Part shown: positions 7,900-16,901 of the stretch, one piece after another
Numbering within the stretch: the stretch's first letter is position 1
Layout of the letters: the number at the start of each line of letters is the position of its first letter
Assembly (NCBI RefSeq): GCF_039555325.1
Contig: NZ_CP154608.1
Span: forward strand, 62,001 to 126,000
Length of the DNA stretch: 64,000 bases
Source of the DNA: Sphingomicrobium sp. XHP0239
Lineage (GTDB): Bacteria > Pseudomonadota > Alphaproteobacteria > Sphingomonadales > Sphingomonadaceae
Direction: 5' to 3'
Position numbers and translations under genes: made by a program
The notes under the pieces: generated by a model
The model's input: the letters and a program-made list of their open reading frames with translations, nothing else
Databases searched by the model: none
Told to the model about the DNA's origin: nothing

Positions 7900-10800
7900 C
7901 AGTAATTCTTCTTGTACCGCACTTCGACATTGGTGGCCCCCGATCCGCCGGCTTGGCTCAGGAGCGAAAGGGCGGGGGTCAGCGCCACTTCGAGCTGGGT
8001 CGCGGTAAAGCCGCGCGCGTCGGTGATGAACTCGATGTAGATGTCGTCGGTGATATATTGTCCGGCGGCGAGCGCGGTTCCGCGGCCGGTGGTCTCGTCA
8101 CCGCCGAGAATTCGAAGCCGGTCGATGCCCGTCGCCGAGCGCAGCTTGCCGAGGGGGTTGAGCCCGCCACCCGATCCGCGCAGCGAGTTGAGCGATGCGG
8201 CGAGCTGCACCGACTGGATCGCCGAGAGGTTGCCGACCGAACTGCCGAACAGGATGCGCGACAGGATTTCGTCCTGCGGCAGCCCCGGGGTACTGGCGAA
8301 GCTGATCTGCGGATTGGTCGCGCGGCCCGATACGTTGACGTTGACCGTGACGTCCTCGATCTCCTCGCTCGCGACCAGGGTGATGGTCGGGTCGATGGTG
8401 CGACCGCCGGTGAAGCCGACGCGTCCTTCGGCCAGTTCGAACGAGCGACCGGCGAAGCCGAGCGTGCCGCGAACGAGTTCGACCTGTCCCGAAACGCTCG
8501 GATTGGCGCTCGTCCCCGACAGATTGAGATCGGCGCTCCATTCGGATTCCAGTCCCATCCCCGACACGTAGAGGCGTTCCGGCGCCGAAAGGTCGATGTC
8601 GAGGCGGACCTGCTCGAGCAGGCCGGGCTGCGGCTCGACCGGTTCGTCGCCCGTGATGCGAACGGGCCCGCGCGGCGGTTTGAACCGGACGCCCGTCAGT
8701 TCGGGAACTTGCGCGGCGCCCTGCCGCACGATCTGGTAGCGCGTTTCGGGTAACACGATATTGCCCGAAAGGACGGCGAACTGACCGGCCGCCTTGGTCA
8801 GGCGGACCTGTCCCGTCGCGCTTGCCGACAAGGCGTCGCTGCGGGCAAGGCGCGCGTCGTCGAGTGTGGCGCGCACGTCCATCGGGTAGCCGCTGTCCGC
8901 AGCCAGGCTGACGAACCCCTGCGCTTCGACCGTTCCGTCGCCCGCCACTGCGCTCAGCCGCTCGATCTCGAGCCGGTCGCCCGAGAAGCGACCGACGACC
9001 GTCATGTCCGAAAGGCGCGTTCCGTAAGTCTGGTTCTCGTAGGTCAGCCGATTGGCGCGGATGATCCCGGCAAGCTGCGGCTGCGCAACGCGTCCCGAGA
9101 AGTCGGCCGCCACCCCGATGGGCCCGGACAGGCGCTGGTCTGCCGTTCCTGCAAACGAAAACAGGGTGTCGGCGGGCCCGTTGTAACGAATGCCGCCCGA
9201 CAGCGGTGCCTCGAGCATGCGCGTGGTCCAGCTTCCCGAACCGGGCGGCAGCGGTCGCAGCGAGGCGACCATGCGGCCGATGACGCTGCCGCGCCGCCGG
9301 ACGACCGCGCGGGCCTCGCCCCCGTCGGCCAGGAGCTTGCCGACGAAATTGATATTGACGGGCTGGCTGGTCGAGACGGCGGTGGTGCGCTGGAAATTAC
9401 GGATCGTCAGGCGGGCATCGGCACGGGGGAAGGCCGACGGGCTGGCCTGGGCGAAGTCGAGACTGCCAGTGGCCGAGCCGTTGACGCCGAGGCCGGGCGA
9501 GAAGGCATTGAGGATCGCCATGTCGAGACTGTCGAGGCGGCTCTGGATCTTGATACCGTCGCCGTAATTCCCCGCGAGCCGTACGTTTCCGCGTCCGAAA
9601 TCGATGCGGGTGGGAAGAAGTTCATACTCGCCGCCGCGCGGGATGATGCGCGCTGGACTGGTGGTGCGGAAGTCGATGCCGCGGACCCGGCCCTTGACCG
9701 CCGCGCGCCACAGATCGGGCTGCAGGTCGGCGTTGGCGGCGATCCGGAACGGGACACCGCTCGTTCCTTCTGCCAGCAGCCGTGCATCGCCGCGTCCGCC
9801 GCGATAATCGATCTCGACGCGCGCCGCATTGATGAAGGTCTCGCCATAGCGCGTGTTCTGGAACTGGGCGTCCGCGACGACATAGGGCTGGTCGTACAGG
9901 ATCACCCGCGCATCGACGACGGCCGACCCGATCGAGAGCGCGGCCGGCCCTGGAAGGATGGTGTTGCGCGCCCGTGCGTTGACGATCGCCTCCTGATACG
10001 CGCCGTTGGCGCTCAGTCGCACGACGCCTCCGAAGCCCAGTCCGCGAGCGTCCAGCCGACCGGCGAAGGGTCCTGCCGCGGTCTGGCGCAGAGATCCGGC
10101 GAAATCGACCCCCGCGAGGTTGGCGTTATTGATGTCGAGCGTCAGTTGGGGCCCGGTGCCGAGAACGACGTCGGCGGTCAGCGCGCCATAATCGGTATCG
10201 CCGTCCGCCACGAGACGATAGCCATTGCCTGCCCCCGTGACCCGCGCAGTAAGGTTCGCCAGTCCGATGCCCAGCCCGGGACGTTCGGCGGTCACCGTTG
10301 CCCGCGGGTCGCTGATCGTTCCGGCCAGCCGCACGCCGACCGCGCCGTAGGCATCGGTGAAGCCGTCGGCATTGAAGACGATCTGACCATTGGGATTGTA
10401 GGAACCGCTTCCGTTGGTGATCCGCGCGGCAGGGGCCGTGAGCGTGAGATTGGAAAAGCGGACGATCCCGTCGGGGCCGTAGCGAACGTCGGTTGCTGCC
10501 ACCGCATTGCCGCCGAGGAAGTCGCGCGCGCTTTCGTTGAACAACTGCGAGGATCGAGCGCGCACCCGCCCTGCCAGCGCGAATCCGCCGCCGCTCGCGC
10601 TTTCGAGATCGACGTCGGTATCGATGTCGAAGATCCCGACGCTTTCGACCCGATAATCGTCGATCCGACCGTCGATGGCGGCGGTGTAGAGACCTGTCGA
10701 CATGTCGGCGAGCAGGATGAGGCGGCTGTCGATGCGGTCGGAGCGAAGCCGCAGATTGTCCGACAGGATGCGCGGACCGTCGATGGCAATATCGCCGTCG

Positions 10801-12119
10801 AGACGCACGTCGGCCAGCCGCCCGCCGGCGACGGTATCGAGCCCGCTGATCCGCGCGATGCGTGCCGAAACGGGGATCAGGATCTGGTCGGAATCGACGG
10901 TCGCGTCCCCGACCGCCGCAAACTGTTGCAGCGAAATATCGTTGATGCCGAGTTCGGCGGCCTCGATCTCGTAGTTGACGCGTGGCGTGGCGAAGGCGCC
11001 GTCGAGGCGCAGTCGTGCGAGGATGCCGCGCCCGCGCAGGTTCTCGGCCAGCACGGTGGGTTTCAGCAGGACCGCATCGACAGCGAGATCATCGAAGGCG
11101 CTCTCTCCAAGATCGACAAGGCCATCGAGATCGATGCGGACCGCGTCGCTCCCGATCGTTCCGGTGAGGTCGGCGCGTCGCTCGTCGAGCGCGGCCGTCA
11201 GATCGATGCTCGTCACTTCGCCGAGGAAGGCCGCAGTCTGTCCTTCGAACAGTCGCGCAGGACGTGCGGTACCCTCCAGCCCAAAGGTGCCGTCGCGCGC
11301 GGTGATGCCGAGACGGGCGAATTCGCTGCCCGCCAGATTGGCGGCGAACCGCCCGTCCCAGCGCTCCCAATCGCCCTCACCGCGCAGCTGCACCCGTACC
11401 GGATCGGTGAGCCCGGCAAGAGCGGCGAAGACGCCATCGCTGGGGGCGTCGAGATCGAGGTCGATGGCGAGGCGATTATCCTCGGGCACCGCGTCGATCA
11501 TCAGCGCCAGGCGATCGCCGCCCGCCGCACCGTTTCCGCCGATGGTCTCGATATCGAGGTCGGCGACCGCGCGGCGATCCGCGATGTCGACCGTTCCGGC
11601 CATCGACAGGACCCGTCGCTCGCCCGTGACGGGTTCTTCCGCGACGAAGCGATCGATCTGCAGACGGCCGATGTCGATATCGAGATCGGGGAGAATCGGG
11701 CCTTCGCGTGTCGTCGGATTGAACTCGGGCAGCCGTCGCAAGGTAACGAGTTCGCTCGTCAATGCGCGGATATCGACGTGATTGTTGATGAACCTGAACG
11801 GTCGCCAGTCGAGCGCGATCTCGGGCGAGGTCAGGAACACGCCCTCGGGGTCGCTGACCGCGAGGTCGCGGATGATCATGTCGCCATAGATCGAGCCGTC
11901 GATCTCGCCGATGTCGATTTCCATGCCGGTCTCGAATTCGAGACCCGCGATCTGGCGGGTAATGAAGCGATGTCCGGACGAGGTGTCGAGCCACCAGTAG
12001 GCAGCCCCCACGAGCACCGCGAGAGCAACGAGCGCGATGGCCACGCCCTTCAGCACGCGCCGGGGCCAGGGATTGCGGCGCCGGGCGGGTGCCTCGTCGA
12101 CGGTCGCTTCCTCGCTCAT
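7899..12119 (-). CDS. tamB: Translocation and assembly module inner-membrane protein TamB
   Basis: A 1406-residue AsmA-like/TamB protein spanning the periplasm. It has one N-terminal membrane anchor (VLKGVAIALVALAVLVGAAYWW, about residues 24-45), a very long stretch of repeating beta-strand-rich sequence, and the conserved C-terminal DUF490 domain (about residues 1080-1406) that docks on TamA. Such proteins form a hydrophobic groove used in outer-membrane protein assembly and lipid transport. It follows tamA with a one-base TGATG overlap, the classic tamA-tamB pairing. The length is within the family range. Confidence 0.92.
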   Translation of the reverse strand: MSEEATVDEAPARRRNPWPRRVLKGVAIALVALAVLVGAAYWWLDTSSGHRFITRQIAGLEFETGMEIDIGEIDGSIYGDMIIRDLAVSDPEGVFLTSPEIALDWRPFRFINNHVDIRALTSELVTLRRLPEFNPTTREGPILPDLDIDIGRLQIDRFVAEEPVTGERRVLSMAGTVDIADRRAVADLDIETIGGNGAAGGDRLALMIDAVPEDNRLAIDLDLDAPSDGVFAALAGLTDPVRVQLRGEGDWERWDGRFAANLAGSEFARLGITARDGTFGLEGTARPARLFEGQTAAFLGEVTSIDLTAALDERRADLTGTIGSDAVRIDLDGLVDLGESAFDDLAVDAVLLKPTVLAENLRGRGILARLRLDGAFATPRVNYEIEAAELGINDISLQQFAAVGDATVDSDQILIPVSARIARISGLDTVAGGRLADVRLDGDIAIDGPRILSDNLRLRSDRIDSRLILLADMSTGLYTAAIDGRIDDYRVESVGIFDIDTDVDLESASGGGFALAGRVRARSSQLFNESARDFLGGNAVAATDVRYGPDGIVRFSNLTLTAPAARITNGSGSYNPNGQIVFNADGFTDAYGAVGVRLAGTISDPRATVTAERPGLGIGLANLTARVTGAGNGYRLVADGDTDYGALTADVVLGTGPQLTLDINNANLAGVDFAGSLRQTAAGPFAGRLDARGLGFGGVVRLSANGAYQEAIVNARARNTILPGPAALSIGSAVVDARVILYDQPYVVADAQFQNTRYGETFINAARVEIDYRGGRGDARLLAEGTSGVPFRIAANADLQPDLWRAAVKGRVRGIDFRTTSPARIIPRGGEYELLPTRIDFGRGNVRLAGNYGDGIKIQSRLDSLDMAILNAFSPGLGVNGSATGSLDFAQASPSAFPRADARLTIRNFQRTTAVSTSQPVNINFVGKLLADGGEARAVVRRRGSVIGRMVASLRPLPPGSGSWTTRMLEAPLSGGIRYNGPADTLFSFAGTADQRLSGPIGVAADFSGRVAQPQLAGIIRANRLTYENQTYGTRLSDMTVVGRFSGDRLEIERLSAVAGDGTVEAQGFVSLAADSGYPMDVRATLDDARLARSDALSASATGQVRLTKAAGQFAVLSGNIVLPETRYQIVRQGAAQVPELTGVRFKPPRGPVRITGDEPVEPQPGLLEQVRLDIDLSAPERLYVSGMGLESEWSADLNLSGTSANPSVSGQVELVRGTLGFAGRSFELAEGRVGFTGGRTIDPTITLVASEEIEDVTVNVNVSGRATNPQISFASTPGLPQDEILSRILFGSSVGNLSAIQSVQLAASLNSLRGSGGGLNPLGKLRSATGIDRLRILGGDETTGRGTALAAGQYITDDIYIEFITDARGFTATQLEVALTPALSLLSQAGGSGATNVEVRYKKNY

Positions 12120-14443
12120 CAGAACGCCTGCCCGATCGACACGTAGACGTTGATGAGGCTTTCGCCGTCGCGCCGTCCGATCGGGGTCGCGACGTCGAAC
12201 CGCAGTGGGCCGAAGTTGGTGTAATAACGGCCGCCCACGCCCACTCCGTAGCGGATATCCTCGAAGGTGGGGAATTCGTCCTCGTAGACCTGACCCGCAT
12301 CGACGAAACCGACGATGCCGAAGTTGCCGAAGCGATAGCGCGCTTCCAGCGCGCCCTCGATGACGCTGCGCCCGCCGATCGGGCGGATGAGGAAGGGATC
12401 GCTTTCGTCCTCGGGATCCTCGGGGTCGAAGCGGGGGTTGGGCTCCAATACCTTGGGTCCGAGCTGCTGGTAGCCATAGCCGCGCACCGAGCCGCCGCCG
12501 CCGGCGTAGAGTCGCCGCGACGGGGCCAGTTCGAACCGCTCGATTCCCTGGATCGTCCCGACCCGCGCACGCGCCGCCAGGATCAGCGCATCGCCCGCGG
12601 GGAAATAGCCCGACGCATCGACGATGCCGCGGACATAGGGGATGAAGTCGGTTTCGAGTGCCGCCTCGGGCTCGATCAGCGCCGTGACACGGAAACCTTC
12701 GGTGGGGTTGAGCAGGTCGTCGCTGAGGTCGAACCCGACCTGCCCCGTCAATCCGCCGATGAAGAACGTGTCATTGACCCGCTCCCCGAGTTCCACGTCG
12801 AAATCCTGTTCGTTGGTGGCGAGCAGTTGTGCGCCATAGGCGTAGGTGAGCGTCTTCTGCCAGATCGGCGTCGAGACGTAGGTGACGAGACCCGACAGGC
12901 GACCCGTGTAGGCTTCGAACGCCTCGTAATCCGAATGGAGCGCTTCGAGCGTGAATTGCAGGCTGCGGTCGCGTTGCCCCCAGTTGGAGCGGCGGAACGT
13001 GACCCCCGCGCCCTGCTCGCGCGTGCCCAGAACGCCGTTGGCGATCAGCGCGCCTTCCGGCGGGAAGAGGTTGCGGTGCGTCCAGCTTCCCGCAATGCGC
13101 ACGCCCTCGCCGGTGGAGAAGCCCGCGCTTCCCGCGATGGTGCGCGGCGGGCCGGCGTCCTGATCGACGAGGATGGTGGCATATTGCGTCCCGTCGGGCG
13201 CAAGCTCGCCGCTCTGTTCGGGAACGACCGACACGGTGTTGAACAGGCCCGTCGCGACCAGTGCCTGGCGCAGATCGTCGACTTCGCGGCTGTCGTACAG
13301 TTCCCCACGCTCGAACCGGGCCAGCGTCTCGATATGGTCGGCCCCGAACGCCAGATTGCCCGTGGTGCGGATGCCGCCGAAGCTCGATCGCGGACCGGTG
13401 GTCACCGGAAGCGTGTAGACGCCGTCGCCCGTTTCCTGATCGAGCAGGATGTCGCGCTGGCCGACTTCGGCGAAGGGATAGCCCTGTTCGGGCAGCGCGA
13501 TCGCGACTTGCGCTTCGGCTCCCTGCACGCGCGTCGCGACGATCGGTTCGCCCGGCTGGATCGCGAGATTGTCGGCGATGAGATCCGCGGGTTCGGTGGG
13601 GTCGGCATCGATGATGACGTCGGCGAAGGTGTAGCGGGGTCCCGGCACCACGGTGATGACCGCGGTGATCGGCTGTCCGTTGGCGGTCTCGGACCGGTCG
13701 ATGCGCGTTTCGGCAGTCGCTCCGTACCAGCCTTCCGCAGCGAGGATGCGCTGGATGAGCAGGCTATCCTCGGTCAGCCGCGCCGACACCTGCGCGAGAT
13801 TGTCGGCCTCGCCATCGCCGTCGTAGAGCGCCGACAGGGCCTCGAACTGGTCGATGACGGCGATCTCGGTCTGGCCGTCTGCTTCCTCGAGACCGTCGAC
13901 CCGCACGGCATAGTCGATCTCGACCACTTCCGTGTCGCTCGCTTCCTCGGCGAATTCGACCGGTTCCACCTCGAACGTCTCGAGCGGGGGGAGGGGGGCG
14001 GCCAGTTCGGGATCGGTGATGGGCGCGTCGCCGATCTCCTCGACCACGTCGCCGTCCGCCAGCGCGGGGTCGCCCAGCGGCGCCTCTTGCCCTTCGGTCG
14101 GCTCGGCGTCCGCCTGCTCTGCGGCCAATCGCCTCTCGAACTCCTCGATACTCTCGAGCGGCATGTCGAGTGCCGGGTCGTCGTCCGCCAGCTCGGGGAC
14201 TTCGTCGGCGAATTCCTCGTCGGAGATGATGGGATCTTCGGTAACGGGCAGGTTCGCGTCGGGAGGCGGCGGCGGGATCGTGTCGTCGATGTCGCCGACA
14301 TTTTCTTCGGATGGCGGCGGCGCCTCTTGCGCGAGGGCCGGTTGAGCGAGGAGCAGCGCGAGGACAAAGAGGCTCGCCTGCCCGCAGCGGGCACCATTTC
14401 GCCGACAAGCGGTTGAAGAACGGAAGGACAGGGGAAGAAACAT
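12119..14443 (-). CDS. tamA: Outer-membrane assembly protein TamA (BamA/Omp85 family)
   Basis: A 774-residue Omp85-type outer-membrane protein. A signal peptide ends near ALA-Q at residue 38. Next comes an unusually acidic, proline-rich segment (about residues 39-170), then POTRA-like domains, and a C-terminal 16-strand barrel region with the SRRLYAGGGGSVRGYGYQ turn (the VRGY-type motif) and a terminal aromatic residue (SIGQAF). With TamB it helps insert outer-membrane proteins. The ATG at 14443 is the only start giving a signal peptide; upstream in-frame sequence is arginine-rich and unconvincing. The divergent yihY gene may begin at the same base. Confidence 0.9.
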   Translation of the reverse strand: MFLPLSFRSSTACRRNGARCGQASLFVLALLLAQPALAQEAPPPSEENVGDIDDTIPPPPPDANLPVTEDPIISDEEFADEVPELADDDPALDMPLESIEEFERRLAAEQADAEPTEGQEAPLGDPALADGDVVEEIGDAPITDPELAAPLPPLETFEVEPVEFAEEASDTEVVEIDYAVRVDGLEEADGQTEIAVIDQFEALSALYDGDGEADNLAQVSARLTEDSLLIQRILAAEGWYGATAETRIDRSETANGQPITAVITVVPGPRYTFADVIIDADPTEPADLIADNLAIQPGEPIVATRVQGAEAQVAIALPEQGYPFAEVGQRDILLDQETGDGVYTLPVTTGPRSSFGGIRTTGNLAFGADHIETLARFERGELYDSREVDDLRQALVATGLFNTVSVVPEQSGELAPDGTQYATILVDQDAGPPRTIAGSAGFSTGEGVRIAGSWTHRNLFPPEGALIANGVLGTREQGAGVTFRRSNWGQRDRSLQFTLEALHSDYEAFEAYTGRLSGLVTYVSTPIWQKTLTYAYGAQLLATNEQDFDVELGERVNDTFFIGGLTGQVGFDLSDDLLNPTEGFRVTALIEPEAALETDFIPYVRGIVDASGYFPAGDALILAARARVGTIQGIERFELAPSRRLYAGGGGSVRGYGYQQLGPKVLEPNPRFDPEDPEDESDPFLIRPIGGRSVIEGALEARYRFGNFGIVGFVDAGQVYEDEFPTFEDIRYGVGVGGRYYTNFGPLRFDVATPIGRRDGESLINVYVSIGQAF

Positions 14444-15591
14444 TGACGGACGATCGACCTCGAAACGCTCGCTCGACCGCGGATCGTCCCGGCACGGCCC
14501 GCCAAGACGAGCTCGATGTCGAACCCCACCCCCGGTCGCAAACCTTGCCCACAAACGCGCCCGGCGCAACCGCTAATTCACCGCTCGAGCTTCCCCGGCG
14601 GGCGTGGATTCAGGTCATCAAGCGCATTTTCACGATGTGGGGTTTTCACAACCTTTCGCTTCTGGGAGCAGGGGTCGCCTTCTTCACCTTCCTCTCGATC
14701 ACCCCGCTCCTGGCCTCGACGGTCATGATCTATGGCCTCGTCGGAGACGTTTCGTTGGTGCAGGACCAGATGCAGACACTCTCGCTGTTCCTGCCCGCCG
14801 AAGTCGCCGCCCTGGTCGAGGATCAGCTGATCGCGATCGTCTCCACCAATTCGGGCGTCGGCGGACTGGCGCTCGCCGTGGCGCTGCTCTTCGCCGTCTA
14901 TGGGGCGATGCGCGCAGCGAACGGCATGGTCGGCGCGCTCAACGTGATCAACGAGGAGCATGAGACCCGCGGCATCGTCGGCCGCACCTTGCGCGTCGCG
15001 CTTCTGACGTTGGCGGTGATCTTCGTCGCGTTGACCGGGATCGTCAGCGCCGGCTCGTTCGCTTGGCTCGAATATCAGACACAGGCGGCGCTCGGCCCGT
15101 CGGTGGAAGGCGCTGCGCGGGTCGCCACCTGGATCACGGCAATGTCCCTCGGCACCGCGGGGTTCGCGATCATCATGCGCTACGGTCCCGACCGGCGGCT
15201 GGCCAAGTGGCGCTGGGTACTGCCGGGTGCCATCCTCGCGACGTTTCTGTGGGTGATCATCACCTTCGGCTTCTCGCTCTACGTCGGCTACATCAGCGAC
15301 TATAGCGCGACCTACGGGTCGCTGTCGGCGATCATCGTCTTTCTGATGTGGCTGTTCCTCTCGGCCTATGGCGTGCTGGCGGGGGCGCTGCTGAATGCGG
15401 AGATCGAACGACAGACGAGTGTCGATACTACTACGGGCGACGATCTCCCGATCGGGGAACGGGGCGCGGTGCTCGCCGATCTGACCGAGGGCAATTTGAC
15501 GATCGAACAATGGCTCAAGAAGTCCGAGCAGCGCGCCATCGGTCGACAGATGAAGCAATGGCGCCCCTTCAAGGGTCGCGACGCGGAGTGA
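14443..15591 (+). CDS. YihY/BrkB-family inner-membrane protein (copy 1)
   Basis: An integral membrane protein of the YihY/virulence-factor-BrkB family with about six helices. It has the family opening AWIQVIKRIFTMWGFHNLSLLGAGVAFFTFLSITPLL and the late SLYVGYISDYSATYGSLSAIIVFLMWLFLSAYGVLAGALLNAE block. The function of the family is unsettled. No ATG precedes the conserved domain. A TTG at 14443 with a GGGGAAG ribosome-binding site gives 382 residues; a TTG at 14545 without such a site gives 348. The first choice overlaps the divergent tamA start codon. A second paralogue lies at 48.5 kb. Confidence 0.82.
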   Translation: MTDDRPRNARSTADRPGTARQDELDVEPHPRSQTLPTNAPGATANSPLELPRRAWIQVIKRIFTMWGFHNLSLLGAGVAFFTFLSITPLLASTVMIYGLVGDVSLVQDQMQTLSLFLPAEVAALVEDQLIAIVSTNSGVGGLALAVALLFAVYGAMRAANGMVGALNVINEEHETRGIVGRTLRVALLTLAVIFVALTGIVSAGSFAWLEYQTQAALGPSVEGAARVATWITAMSLGTAGFAIIMRYGPDRRLAKWRWVLPGAILATFLWVIITFGFSLYVGYISDYSATYGSLSAIIVFLMWLFLSAYGVLAGALLNAEIERQTSVDTTTGDDLPIGERGAVLADLTEGNLTIEQWLKKSEQRAIGRQMKQWRPFKGRDAE

Positions 15592-15652
15592 TGGGTCGAA
15601 GACGAGCCGCGCAAACGCCACGCGCCCGAACGAGCCCTCATCGATCAAGAAT

Positions 15653-15695
15653 GGTGAAGCCTGACGCTCGAACAGGTCGGGATCACCACCTTTTT
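15653..15695 (+). terminator. Possible weak terminator between yihY and the PHA esterase
   Basis: An interrupted stem (GGTGA with TCACC, and CCTG with CAGG inside it) is followed two or three bases later by TTTTT at 15691-15695. It would end plus-strand transcription from yihY before the convergent esterase gene. The stem is imperfect, so this is tentative. Confidence 0.3.
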
Positions 15696-15744
15696 CGTCG
15701 GCGCACGGAGTGGCTGTTCAGGAATGCACCGTTCGGCGATTTTT

Positions 15745-16827
15745 TCAGCGAAGCAGGCCCGCGGCCTGGAGCGCCTGCTCGATCGTGCGTTTGATGTCGT
15801 TCGGTACGGGGCCGGTTTTTCGACTGTCGGTCTCAGGCAAAGGGGCAGTACGATCGGGCGATACCGCTTCGTCTGTTGCAATTTTCCAGAACTGAAGAAT
15901 ATGCGTCGTCGAGGAAATGCCCGCTTCGAGCATGTGCGGCCCTGCCATCTCTCCCGAACCGGAATGACGGGTGCTCAAGGGTGTGCCGTGACCCAGTCCC
16001 GCAATCTGATATTCCTCGATGACATCACGACCGTGCGCGTCCTGCCAGACATGATGGACATGCCCGTTCACCATATCGGATCGCTGCGGATCGCCGGGTG
16101 CGGCATGAAGCGCGCGCCATTGGTCGACGATCGCACGGGCGTTGCTGCGGTCTACCGTTGCATCCTGCGTGCCGTGCCACACCGAAAGCGTCGGCCACGG
16201 GCCTTCGTGCTGGGACGCCGATCGTACGATCTGGCCCAGTTTGCCGGCATCAGGCACGTCCTGACCGCGCATCCGCTCGAGGGCTTGCGGCACGTTGTTC
16301 GCCGTGGCGTAGGGAAGGCCGGCGATGACCGCGCCACCCGCGAACGTGTCGGGATAGGCGGCCAGCATCACGGCTGCCATCGCACCGCCGGCCGACAATC
16401 CGGTCACGAATATCTGCTTTTCATCGACATCGAAGCGGTTCGTGACCGATTGGATCATTTCCGCAATCGACGCCGCTTCTCCCCGCCCGCGGCGTGCATC
16501 GCGCGGCGAGAACCAGTTGAAGCATAAATTGGGGTTGTTGGCGCGCTGCTGCTCGGGGAACAGCAGAATGAACCCGTGATCGTCGGCAGCCTTCGTCCAT
16601 GCCGCGCCGCGGTCATAGGCTGCAGCAGTCTGCGTACAACCGTGCAAAACGACGACGAGAGCGGCATTGGGCTTTATCGAAGCCGGAACGTAGAACCAGC
16701 CTTCCAAATCGCCCGGATTGGGGCCGAAATCGACAAGCCGGGCCAAGGCGCGGGGTTCGCCCCGCACGTCTGGCCGAGACACGGAGCGGAGGCGATGATG
16801 CAGTTTGGCAAGCGTATTCATCGACAA
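15745..16827 (-). CDS. PHB-depolymerase-family esterase
   Basis: A 360-residue alpha/beta hydrolase of the esterase/PHB depolymerase family that cleaves short-chain polyhydroxyalkanoate or related esters. Seen: the oxyanion segment VVVLHGCTQ (residues 58-66), the lipase box GLSAGG with Ser145, a later Asp region (SVWHGTQDATV) and a His region (IAGLGHGTPLS). No signal peptide is visible, so it may act inside the cell on granules rather than outside. Two TGC/GCA palindromes lie 38-75 bases upstream, one identical over 17 bases to an element before the phasin gene, which supports a PHA role. A GGGAG ribosome-binding site precedes the ATG at 16827. Confidence 0.83.
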   Translation of the reverse strand: MSMNTLAKLHHRLRSVSRPDVRGEPRALARLVDFGPNPGDLEGWFYVPASIKPNAALVVVLHGCTQTAAAYDRGAAWTKAADDHGFILLFPEQQRANNPNLCFNWFSPRDARRGRGEAASIAEMIQSVTNRFDVDEKQIFVTGLSAGGAMAAVMLAAYPDTFAGGAVIAGLPYATANNVPQALERMRGQDVPDAGKLGQIVRSASQHEGPWPTLSVWHGTQDATVDRSNARAIVDQWRALHAAPGDPQRSDMVNGHVHHVWQDAHGRDVIEEYQIAGLGHGTPLSTRHSGSGEMAGPHMLEAGISSTTHILQFWKIATDEAVSPDRTAPLPETDSRKTGPVPNDIKRTIEQALQAAGLLR

Positions 16828-16864
16828 TACTCCCAGAAAACGGTGAGCGCGCGATATGGGGACT

Positions 16865-16881
16865 TATGCTGCGCTGCACAA
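16865..16881 (-). promoter_or_regulatory. PhaR-like operator copy upstream of the PHA esterase
   Basis: On the minus strand this reads TTGTGCAGCGCAGCATA, identical over all 17 bases to 32976-32992 in front of the phasin gene and in the same orientation relative to the gene. The core TGC-AGC-GCA is an inverted repeat with a three-base spacer, as in operators reported for the PHA regulator PhaR of Rhodobacter and Paracoccus. It ends 37 bases before the esterase ATG. Confidence 0.68.
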
Positions 16882-16888
16882 TGGCCTT

Positions 16889-16901
16889 GCTGCATCGCAG
16901 C
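16889..16901. promoter_or_regulatory. Second PhaR-like palindrome upstream of the PHA esterase
   Basis: GCTGC-ATC-GCAGC is a perfect 5+5 inverted repeat with a three-base spacer, matching the CTGC-N3/4-GCAG pattern described for PhaR binding. Its centre is 22 bases from the centre of the neighbouring site, about two helical turns, which would suit side-by-side binding. Confidence 0.65.

Noticed and set aside
10146..12146. Long plus-strand open frame (over 600 codons) opposite tamB
   Set aside because: It mirrors the tamB coding frame, has no motifs or ribosome-binding site, and such antisense openness is expected in a GC-rich gene.
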